Position numbers and translations under genes: made by a program
Shown: piece after piece, positions 15,101 to 27,100 of the stretch
How the letters are laid out: each line of letters starts with the position of its first letter
Position numbering within the stretch: position 1 is the stretch's first letter
From: Notospermus geniculatus
Taxonomy: Eukaryota > Nemertea > Pilidiophora > Heteronemertea > Lineidae
Direction: 5' to 3'
Length of the DNA stretch: 64,000 nt
Assembly (NCBI GenBank): GCA_002633025.1
Contig: NMRB01001517.1
Span: 112,258 to 176,257, forward strand
The notes under the pieces: model-generated
Databases searched by the model: none
Told to the model about the DNA's origin: nothing
Seen by the model: only the letters and a program-made list of their open reading frames with translations

Positions 15101-18100
15101 CATAAATGCCACAGGTAGCTAGCCAATGTTCTAACAGGAGTCAAATATATCGAATGGAACCCACATGAACCCAAGTGTGGAGGGCCAGGGTTGGGGATTC
15201 AATTTGGGCAACTTAGAAGTAACTTCACACACGTATTAAGGGCACCGTGAGAGGCAGTGAGGAATGTCCAACATGCTCTTCACACAGATTGGTCGTTTAG
15301 GAAGCAGTGGTCATCTTTGAAAAGCAGGCTGCCTGACGCCTGAAGCCACACAGCTCCCTCAGAGAGTCCAACAATTGCCTGCCGCTTTGGCTAAAAGAAC
15401 ATTGACCTAACATCGCCATTCAATTTCACGAGAGTCTAAATCAGCTCAGACGATCAATACAAGTCACTTTTTCTAATCATCCCAGCTTTTTGCCACTGCG
15501 ACATAAAACCTAACCTAAATCATGCAACAGTTTCTTATTTTACTCGCGTTATTTCTGAAAGGTTAAAGCTCATTTTCTCTGGCAATGCTTCCCTATTTTG
15601 TCGACAATTTTTTCTGAGTTGTTACAGTGTCAATTTTTAGCAACATTATAAAATCTAAATCAGTTGGCTGTTCATTTTTTGCAACCTTTATCGCATGAAC
15701 GTGTTTTCTATCATAAAATCTTTCCACAAAATCCAATTTCATTACTATCATGCTAAAAACACAAAATCCGGCTCAATTTTTCGTCGGCTTTTTTTGGCAC
15801 ATCATGCCACAAGTCTAAACGAAATTTGAAAGCCATCATTAGGCCAGACAAGAGGTAATGAGATTGACGATGAAAAAAACGGCAATATTATAAGAGAAAA
15901 CGCCGACGACACGCAGTTCCCTGGAGAGCGAGAGTTCACTTCACATCAGGCTGACACAGATCACAGTCAGCTTAACCTGAAACCGATGCGATATTTGCCT
16001 GGTACAATAACTCTTTGAGGTAAGTTTTAATAAGCTTCCTGCATATCTAGGGAAGTCGTCTTTGTGCAGCGGCATTGTTGCCGTCTTTTAATTAGAGCGA
16101 CTTGAACTCTTGTATGTCAGAGGTAACGTTATTGTGCTTTTTGCAAACGTTAACACGTTGAGGATCACGGATGAAAAGATAAGATAATCTGTCTAGGTAT
16201 TTCCCTGTACACGATCAGTCTATGCTGTAAGTGTAGGTAGTGCTGTAGGAGGAGGTGTATCTGAATAGGTAGAAACTGTGAGAGATGGTGCAATTTTAGA
16301 ACAGAAAGGCAAAAGAGTGAAGGAAAGAGAGAAGCCAAAATTTCTAGGAAATCTAGCATTCTGTCAGCAGACCTCAATAATGCCTGTAGGTCACTGACAC
16401 TGTCACATGATGCTTAGAAGGCCGATTATTCAAGCTTATTAAAATAACTCCACTTGAATGACATACACGGGAAAAAAATCATGAAATTGTTAAAAGAAAG
16501 GGGAAAAAAATTGACACGTACGACTCATAAAAGCATAGCTAACAACACCAAAACTTGAAAAGATAAATCAGTGAAATCAGTTTGACTGTTTAGCCATGCA
16601 AAGCCTATCCTAACATCAGATTTTTGAACTTCAGACAAAATTTGACGCGCTATAAGTTGACAGATAAAATGCAAGACGGGGACAGGAATGGGGNNNNNNN
16701 NNNNNNNNNNNNNNNNNNNNNNNNNNNNNNNNNNNNNNNNNNNNNNNNNNNNNNNNNNNNNNNNNNNNNNTAATCTACTAATTCTGTTCCTGATGTCCCG
16801 TTTTCTGAAATGCCCGAAATATGTGTTGAGGGCAATGAAATAGTGGAAAGCTCCCTTGCGTTGTCATCAACATTATGACCCCACATTCTAACCCCATCGA
16901 CCTCGAATCTAGTTATGCCAAAATGTGAGTTCAGAGCAAATTTGTGGCTATAAAAGAGTGGAGAATGCCTTCTCATTGTGAACATGGCCATTCACAAGAC
17001 CAGCAACTCAACCCTCTGACCCGGTGTCAACTCACTGGCAAAGAGCCTTGCACTCCTCAGATGGGACATGTCTGTCATAAAATGCTCTCCATTTTCATTC
17101 AGTATGACTAGGCTGGTACCTTGGAATCACCAACGACCAGCTATAAGTGTTATCGACAGGTACGGTAATGATACAGGATGACAGGAGGAACAGTTGGAAG
17201 TCAATAGAAAATCTCTGTGAATACTTTAACCCTGTGACCTATTGTTCTTTTATTACCCACTTTGTGAGCAGAATACTGTCAGAATCACAAACTTTCTTCA
17301 CAGGATGAAACATCGAGGTGCAAACATTATTCGGATGAAAAATGATGAAAACCTTAAAATGTTAAAGGGGCCATGATCTCAACATTACAAAACCAGCTAC
17401 AGTACTTCGTAGCACATAATTTTACCATATCAGGATGTCCCAAAAGACGGCACTTACATATCCTTATACTGTAAACCGTGAAATTTTTGCGTGCGTTTTA
17501 TTTTCGCGATTTTCGCGTTCAAGGGTCAAAACGCGAACAAAAATCGCGCGAAAATTACTCTTCTTATTATTCTTTTGAAGCTGAAGGGTTCCAATCGCGA
17601 ATATTTATTCTTCGCGAATTCGTAGATCACCAAAATCGCGAACATTTAGCGTCGCGAAAATATCACGGTTTACAGTACATGTACAGTGCCACTACTGCTA
17701 CAAAGTACAGTATCTGGGTACATGTGAGAGAAAATTGACGCCAGTGCCACTTTAAGAACCAGATGTGATAAAATGCAAGACATAAGCCAACAACAGGGAT
17801 CTATTAATACCACTACGAAGTCGCATTTTTCTAACATTCTAAATATAGTTTTTTGACGATGCAGACGAACTGACGAACTCCACAACTTGACTAGACTGAT
17901 GCTGGCATAATCATTCAGCCGACGAACAACAGCAACGCTGGCCAAAATAAAAAAATCATGTGGTTCCTACCAATTTCATCATAGTGGTGTTCCGTCACTG
18001 ACGAACCCCTGTCACTGCCATAAAGAGGTGTTTGCCTACCCAAGGACATCCGATATAAGTCTGTGCCATACAAGACTGCAGCGGGATTTTAATAATAGAC

Positions 18101-21100
18101 TGGTTAGTTAGTTTAGAGGAAAAACTATACGGAGGTGGTCTGAGGAAATGTGCGTAAAAACTACCAAGCATTCCGAGTCAAATTCTCCAAAATGCAATGT
18201 CTTTGGCATGTCCCTTGATCATGGTGAGTGATAAAGTATCAATAGGGCAGAGATTTTGACCCTTTCCCCTTAATCCATTCAACGTGATAAAAAAAATTCC
18301 CAGGGAACACTTTGGTCCAAATTCTCATCTGGAAAAGTGTGCGGAACCACAGCATTTGTTTCCTTTGGCCCTATCAGAGGCAAAATTGACCAGCAAACTA
18401 TATATATGCATTACATGCCAATGTTAGAAGATATTTATAAGGAAAGGTTGAGGCAAGACCCATACCTTCCTTGCATTCCTTCGCCACGCGACTTTCCAGG
18501 ACGTCCATTTGGGTCTGCATCCGCTTCATGACCCGATCGCTCTCCTGAGATTTGCGGAGGTATGCGACGACGATGATTATGATGATGAAGAATGCGATGC
18601 CGGCCGAGACGCCGATGCCGATGATGATGGGAAGTGGGAGAGAATCGGTTGGTTCTTCATAGTTGACTCGACCGATCAGAAAAGTCAGATTACCAACATG
18701 GACCTGAAATCAAGCCATATGACCAGAAAAGTTAATGAAAAGGCCGGACTATCTGTTGACTTAAGGTGGGTTTAGAATTCCATCAATAGATGGCACTTCA
18801 CCATAAGCGACCATCGTCGACCGCTGTTGGAGGATGTCACACAACAACGTCCAATGGACACAGCTGCACGACCAAATAGTGAACTTGTCTTTAGGCACTG
18901 TGGGCAGTGAACATTTCAAGTGCATTTCCTTGTCAATTTCTTCCACCAACTGGCAGGACTTTCTCACTGCCATCCTGTCGGACACTTACAATGACTCTGG
19001 GACTGCTCCCTCCATTATCGTTGGGCTGCCATCGCGGTGGTTTACAGTTCAGCTGTCGCATACCAATCGACGTCACGTTGCAGTATCCAGTGCCGATTCT
19101 CACGATGATATCCGACTCCTTCAAGGCATGGTTCAAGTTATTACCCTGAAATAAACAACCAAGTGAGAATAAGAAATGGACAGCCTGAGCAGAATGAGGT
19201 TTGGATGACTCTCATATCCATATGGAATTTGAATATCCCACTTCAGAACTTGATGGTCTGAAGTGTGATGTTACTTCCTGTCCCAAGGGGTTCTGGCCCT
19301 TCTGGTAATGGCTTCCACTGTTCAAGGAACATTTGAAATTTCTGGGAACTTACTCCTTAACTATCGTTAGGCCACAATGTTGCCCCTACATGATTTTTCT
19401 TGTTAAAGATAGAGTAGGAGCTGGGCTTCGTGATGGGGAAACAATTGTTCTGTGAGAATTGTTTTTCATGTTGATTTTGCCTTTTTTTCTCGGAACACAT
19501 GATCAAGTGAGTTTCCCTTCGTATAAAGAACACATGCATTGGGCATGTCTTTTGATGACATTTTTGCCTTGTGTGTGATATAAATAGGCCTTCTTTGCCT
19601 GTGGCATTTGATTCAGTTATGAATAATGATTGTTACTTGTACTTGGTATATCATTCTGAATCTTATATTATAGGATTAGCCTGGTTGTTGATTAGAAAGG
19701 TAGTCATCAACACCAGAACTTACCTCAATGGTGAGGTAGTCACTTTTACTCTGAAAGAACCTGACACCCTCCTTAAACGGCAGGAACTCTGGGTTCGGAT
19801 AAATGGTAAACTTGGGTATGCCGGACCCCTGGTTACTGTTATTCCTCTTGACGCGGACATTCTGCATGATGAAACCGTACGGGATCTGCCGGGGGTTGTC
19901 GGCGGTGGTGACGAGTCGAGAAGCATTGACGTCGGGCGAGAAACATCGCATGGTCGTGTCGGAGGTGACATTACAATCCTGAAAGAGAAATAAATACGTT
20001 TTAAAACGTGATTCACACGGAGAGGCACCTTGCCTTTCCTTCTCCAAACTCAGAGCTGGTACAAACACCTTCCAGATCAAAATTTCCGAGTCGAGCAAAG
20101 ACGGACGTAGCACTTGAAATCGACGTAGCCAAGAATATCATACTTACACTGACATAGTCCACCCCCCTATGCCTGGCATACATCAGGGGATCCTGCACAG
20201 CAGTAAGACCCGTTCCACGAACTTTAATCATGACCCCGCCGCTTAAAATTCCTTTCTCCGGGTCTACCATCGTTACCGTCGGGTTCTTCACGTAGTGGTA
20301 CCGCTGTCTGTCAAACATCACCTCGGCCCGGTCGAACCTCATTCTGATGTCGCCAGCTTTGAGACGATCAGAAGCAGACGTGATGCAGACGGCAGTGTTT
20401 TCATTTGTGCTGCAAGAGATTGCAGAGTGTGAAACTAAAGCGGCCCTTCTTTGTGGGGGACACTGACAGAATACATATTTCAGCCAGAACAATCACCAAA
20501 GACACTGGCGAAATTTATCAGTGGTAAAGGGCTCGTGTGGCTCAACCTGCCCAGAAATGATGTAAGCACCTTACCTGATAACGCGACATGGAAGACCTCC
20601 CACACTAGCCGTCACGTGACTACCAGCATTCATGTATTTGCCAATAATCGTTAGCTTGGTGCCGCCAGAGACAAGACCAAATGTAGGGCTGATGTTCTGG
20701 ATCCGAGGTTCCTGCAGAAGAAGGCAGAATGCCATAACCATTAAGTACTGTGTCGTGTTGACACCAGCAAAAACGGAGTTTTTTGACATCCGCTTTTAAT
20801 CAGTGTCATGAACAAGTGATCTTATAGAAGAATGAAAAGGTTTTCATTCTGGAGATTGCTTAACAATATTGGCCCTAGAGTTCACAGGCAAGGCTCTGAG
20901 ATGGAAATATTGACACGTATAAGAGCAAAAACTTACCACGTAATGAAAATCAGTTGATGATTCAGCAAAATAGCTTGCGACAACAATTTTGATACGGCCA
21001 AGTTTCTCTCTCACGCTCGCACCAGTCGTACACTTGACACTGAAATGAAAGAACACATGCATTAACTCATTCCATTTCCAGTTGCATTGCAGTGCAGTCG

Positions 21101-24100
21101 GTAACAGGTCCATCCATGCCCCAATGTACAAGTCCCACAGCCATTCACACAAGAAAACTGTTGTGTGGAGGAGTGCCTTTTGGCAAGTGCAGAAAGTTTC
21201 AAATTGGCAATGAACTCTGATGAAGTCAAAGAAGGAAGCAACACTTACGTTCTTGCTTGTGAGAAGAAATAAGGTTTACACGGGACACCAGCAACAGTGA
21301 TACCGTCCTTGATGTCATGCTGGGTCTTGCCAAGGTTCACGCCCTCGATGGTGATGTTGGTGCCGCCCTCTTTTGGTCCAGATTTGGGAGAGAACTGAAA
21401 TGGAGACGAGAGATACAGTTGCATTCCACACTGTATTAGTCAAGCTGAGTGTGATGGCCTCAGTGAACTTTCAGCCTTGAATATGCTGGAACAAGGAGAC
21501 TTCAAATCATCCGTACTCACTCGATGAATCTGTGGATTAGGACAAGTTGATGAACTCGACAACCAGTCTCCAGCACATTTCCCACGAATCGTGCAACCAA
21601 AGTTGACGCACCATCCACAGCCATATTTGGAGTCAAGGATCAGGCAACTGCCGCAGTTATCTGCCAACGCCGAGCACTTGTAGACCTCAACTGTAATTGA
21701 GAGAAAACAGTTAGTGTGAACAAACAAGGATAAGCTGGACAACAAGGTAATGTTTGCCTTGTGTTCGATGTTGATTGGCAGGAGTGCAAGTCATAGCAGA
21801 TCTAGGACATCATATCTTGGGCTGGACTGAAATCAAGGCTTGCCACACCTACTAAGCCGCAAGAAAAGCTGCAAATATCCTGCCGTTTTTTACCATTTGG
21901 GTGTTCAGATGCAGTTTACTTTCCTGATACTGACAACACGAGATGGATATGGAATAGAGTTCTGATGAAGACAGCCTTAACTGGAAGTCACCATTTTTCT
22001 CAACTAGAAACTGTCCACCCACATAGGAAAGCTGTACAGCAGTATCAGTGATAAGTGTTCACACAGTGGCAATGAGAATGACTATTAGTTCTGATCAACT
22101 TTGAAGCTGATGACATTGGCAAAAGATACAGCTAGATGCCATTAGTTTTTGACTTTGATACACTGGTGGCGATTCTAAGATGAAAACTGCTGAAGTACAC
22201 CAAATTTCAAAATGTGTATCTTCAGCTAAGTTACTGGTACTGTAATGGTGGCCTCTCTTATTCTAGGCCAAATATGTCTCGACTCATTCATGAGAAGAAT
22301 ATCATGCATAATGAAACAACAACACAACCATCAACATGCAACAGATATTCCGGGAACACACCACACAACATCATCACCATCCCACTGAATAACCAGAAAA
22401 AAAACGTCGTCGGTAAAACACTGTCTTCCACACACGGAGTATACGGGGCCGTCGTGGCCAAACCTGATGAAACCGACCTCCCAATCTAGCGTCGCAACAT
22501 ACTCATCAAGCACAATGTTTACCTGATGAGAAAAGTCGGCCAGGAAAAACATACCAACTCCTTTAGATGGGTCATTGTTTTCTATTCATTAGGGAGTCTG
22601 TTTCCAAGGCAATCATCGGCTAATGACCATATTAGGTGGAAGGCTATTAGGCGGGCTTCTTGGTCGAACGGAGCTGACTCCTTGGCTAATGGAACCAACA
22701 GCAACCGCTCAGATTCGGAGGGCAAATCAAGCATTGTTAGGTTACTGTATCCTGTACTCATCAGGGCAGTAGACAGCCACTGGTTACTGATCATATCATT
22801 AGGTCGACTAATAAGCAGATTCATCACAATATATTCTATGGGTGGACGTACATGAGGAGTATTTGATGAGAGGCAGGTGAGAAAGAGGAAACCGCAGAGC
22901 TACGTGGCGACGCAGCAAGCAAGAGACCTGGGCTAACTGCACAGAAAGTCCGATAGTGCTACCGGCGCCTATCGCCACTTAGTTATAATGCATTTTCCCA
23001 TTAACTAAACCACCGATAGGCACCGAAAGCACTATCAGACTTTCTATGCGGTCGGCCCTGGTTTTCACCCTGTTGCACAGAGTAAAGGTCATTGTGACAT
23101 GACATCATTGCTTTGTTTTGACAAGTTCTCAATGCCTTTCAGGTCTTCTGCTCCAGCACCATCTTTCGTGTAGTGGTTCCGGCTTGTGATGGGTCTCACG
23201 TTGGGATGAGATTGCCAAGTGATTGTAGCTGATGGAACTAATTGCCTTTTGGATCACCTCAATATAGATGACTGAAAACAACACCAAAACAGAAGGGATA
23301 GGGGAACACAATCACACTGTTCTCGATATAAGTGAAACACAATGAACACTCATGCAGGTGGGCTACAAACTATATGACGACATCGGGACACATCAACAAG
23401 TATACACCACATTCACCGCACACAAACAATGGGGCGATCAGCGAAACGGATTTTGATCCGGAGCATCAGGGTCTACCCTAGGAGATGTTTCCGTCTCATT
23501 TTTTTAACCGCTGTACCAATATGTTTGAAACCCAAGCTGTAATCCATTAGCCAGAAATATGAAGCGTTAAGTAACCCAGCGAAGCACGACATTGTCTTTC
23601 CCTTTTAACAATACAAAGTCACACAAGAAACGTGCGGGTAATGTCATACAGACGGCGATTTTTAACAATAACTATTCAGCAGCACAATTAGTTGAATTAC
23701 TTTATCAGTCAACGGAAGGACACAGTGAAAAATCTCACGGCGATTCATTACCATCTGCTAGCGATACCTCCTCATCCCCTCCAGGCGAGATAAAAAGACC
23801 GAGGCGACAACTTAGTCGAATATTTGATAATTTGATGAAACCCAACACCTTCTTTCAATTTTTCCATTCAAACACAGGATCAGTTAAGCTGATATTGTTT
23901 AATGAAGTTTCTTTTACATCTTTGTGACTTCAATTGTCAGTCCATTATAGGATGGCATTTAATTCTCATCAAAGGTCAGAATGCGCTGCCAATCCGTCTG
24001 ATGCCATTTTTCTTGTCGAAACTGGACATACCTGGGAAACGATAAAAGCCATTTTGATCGGGAACCCATTGTTACTTTTTCAGAAGTAACTGAACAATCT

Positions 24101-27100
24101 TATTCCATAACCATTACAGTGGCAAGTAGAAGCAATATTTTAGACTTTTTGACTCATTTTGCGAAAAAATTACATGCTGTGGTAACTAGAATTGCTGCTT
24201 GTGGTTGCTAGGCAACAAGAACTCCAATTGCGCCTCCTTCCATATGACACGCAGACGTTAATTTTGTTGTGGTCAAAGGTAGATTTTTAGAAAGTAGCAC
24301 GCCACACATCTGGCAATAAGATATTGTCATTTTTTAATCAACGTACAAAAAATGAACACATCCTAAAGGTATAAGATTCCAGAGGGGAAAATCACCACAA
24401 TAGAACGGGATACATGTAGGTCGCCATATTACAGGCAAGTCATGGATGTTTACGCAGCTGAAGAGAGTTTCTTTGAAATCACACGACACCTAGCCTCGGA
24501 TTTTTCCTGAAGCACGGATACCGGTAACACAACGGCCACGTATACAACAGGCCAGAGACGAGACCGACGATTTTTCAATACGGCCTCATTAGAACAACAT
24601 CTGCCTGGGCTCGGTGTGATCTCGCCAAGTTAAACATGCTATGAAGAATTAATGCGTCGGATGAGTAGATGACTGAATATGGTAAATTGTGATTACGAAC
24701 TCGGTGCATAAAATGGTGCGATCTCGAGCAAGGTGGTGCGTTACTGAACAATACCTGCTAAAATTTTAATTCAGAAAGAAAAGTATCAAAGCTACACCTG
24801 ACTTCTGGTTTAATACACCTCAGCACATTATGGATAACCAAGTTTCAATAATTATCATTTCTTGAGTTGCCAATCTGATTGTCAAGTACTAGAGTCAAAA
24901 GTGTAGAAAGCCAGATTTTCAAACAAAATTTAAATTATTGTGCATAAAACTGCCGATTCTGAAATCGGTGGAAATTCTCACGTCTACTAGAACATTCAGG
25001 ACCATCATATGGAAGCATAGCGGTGGGGACCATACAACAGCACAGCCTCTGGATTTGTTGCCAGAAGTAAACATGTCAGAAGCCCCTTCAAGGTCAACAA
25101 TTGCTTTTCATCAGCAGAATTCCAGAAACAATGGCCTAAAACGGAAAAGTTTTCTGATTTCTGAGGTTTCAATGTGACCCTGATCATCATGTTGGTTTTG
25201 GACTAGCACTGAATCATGACCTTTGAAGCATTGACCTCAGATGTTCAAGGTCAACTCATGACTTTTGACATGTACCATGGCAACAAGGGCTGGACCAAAA
25301 CATCCAATCAAACTCACCCATGCCTGGCAAAGAAGAGAAAAAAGCAAATTACACGTATATGTTTTGAGGGGAAAATGTATGAAAAGAGAAGAAAACTGTA
25401 ATGTAGAAAGCATGGGAGTGTGGGCTGGAGAGAAACAAGTGTTGGAAGATACTGATGAACAATGGTCAAAGATCTGAGCCTTGTGGGACTCCCTAAAGAA
25501 CATGGGAAGAGAAGCCACATGAGGGCACTAGGGGAGCAAATTCTGGTGATCAGATCACTTCTTGACATCTAGAACAGGCACGGGGAGACAAGGTTGCCGG
25601 GCTCATATAGGAGATGGGCCATATATTGCGAAACTTGGGACAATCAGACAATGAACAAGGACAGAACTGCACGGTAAGGGCTCTTTTTCTTTTATGATAC
25701 CATTACAACACATCGGCCTTCTTAGCAAGGCATTTTTGGATATTTTGCAACAGATTTCATGAACTAAACCAACTGGGTCAAATCATTGGAATAACATTGA
25801 CGACTACATCATCTAGAAATGAAACACAAGACAAACGGTCCCATCCATGATACAGGGCTACTCTAACACTGAGCGCCATCTATCGACAGATCGTGCAACA
25901 GGTGACGCATAAAATAGCTATTTACGTGTTGCTATTTCTCTGTAGCGCCCAGATCCTAGAAATATGGAGGAAAGAAAGAGTGAGGGAGACGGAGAAGTGA
26001 AAACATGAAGGATTGGATCGGTACGATGAGAAGCAAACATGGTCCCTTTAACACCTGTGCTCTCATTGGAGGCCATAATCAAATGAGTTCCCAGGATTTT
26101 TAGTGCCAAACTCCCTCAGTTGAAAGAGTCATACCATTTGTGACCCGATCTAGCAAAAATAGGTGCTGGCTGCAGGATATCATCATTGGTCATCAGTTTA
26201 CTCAACTATTATCACTGATGTCCTTTACTATTGTCAACTTGCAGAGTCATACATTTCAGCTATTGTGTTGTAAGGCTGGTAACCTATTCCTCGTTGCCTA
26301 CTTTTGCTGGAGCGGGTCACATTTGACCCAAAAGTCGGGGAAGTTTTCACTGGAGCCATGACCCATGTACATGTACATGTATTCCACCCAGCTCAGAAGC
26401 ACAGGTGATAAAGGACAATGCAGAAGTGTAAATCTAGAGCAAAATTCATATGGTAATCTTTCCTAAAGTGAAGAGTGAAGTTTTGCTCTGACCCCTTCAC
26501 CCCTACCTACCCTGTATGCCTGTTGGGTTGTCGATAGCCTTGCCTGTCCCCCAGAAGATCTTGAATGGCACGTTGCGGACACCAGTGTCTTCAGGGTAGG
26601 AGAACTGCAACAGGATGGAACGATAGGATAAAACATTCACATGTTGCTAAGACGATTACAGTTGGTGCCTGTGAAGGAGGGCAACATGATGCCTTGTGTG
26701 AAACGAGGTCACTTGCAGACCGCAACGTCAAAACATTGAAATTCCGTAATGTCGTGCTCAGAGGTGCATAAGCCATGTTGCAGCCTTTGAAAGTCCAACA
26801 ATAACAGTTAATTCTGTCAAAGATGCCCTGAAGCCAAAAGTTTAAACCACATAGACAAGCTCATTAGTAAGTTTGACATCAAGGAACGAACCTTTGTAGG
26901 ATCACACCTGATCCTTTTAATCCCAGTACCACCCGCACCGTTGGAGACTTCCAGACGAGCATTCACCTCCACGCCGCCGTCAATGTTGAAGTAACACCGC
27001 AGATTGGACTGGAAGTCCTGTAAGGAGAATTGAGAGCAATCAGAATCTACTCCACATCTGGTACAAGAAGTACCTGTTATCAAGTCTGTATTGGGAAGTA

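Larger units (their letters stand above)
12796..18465. other. Long plexin intron between E13 and E12
   Basis: 5.7 kb between the transmembrane exon and the first GAP exon. Apart from the two inverted-repeat elements at 14852 and 17469 and the gap at 16694, I see only short open frames with no recognisable product. Confidence 0.6.
21691..26510. other. Plexin intron between E5 and E4
   Basis: 4.8 kb intron. Two inverted-repeat elements (22939 and 26139) are listed separately. The remainder shows only short open frames; a small frame at 22331-22552 (-) is not splice-compatible with the receptor. Confidence 0.6.

Noticed and set aside
20410-20462. Upstream acceptor that would lengthen plexin exon E9
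   Set aside because: It is open in its own frame but does not match the phase-2 end of exon E8, and in the E8 phase it meets a stop; the acceptor at 20410-20412 gives correct phase and family wording.
22331-22552. Minus frame inside the intron between E5 and E4, considered as a plexin exon
   Set aside because: E4 and E5 already join in phase with family wording across this point, and the translation has no PSI or IPT features.
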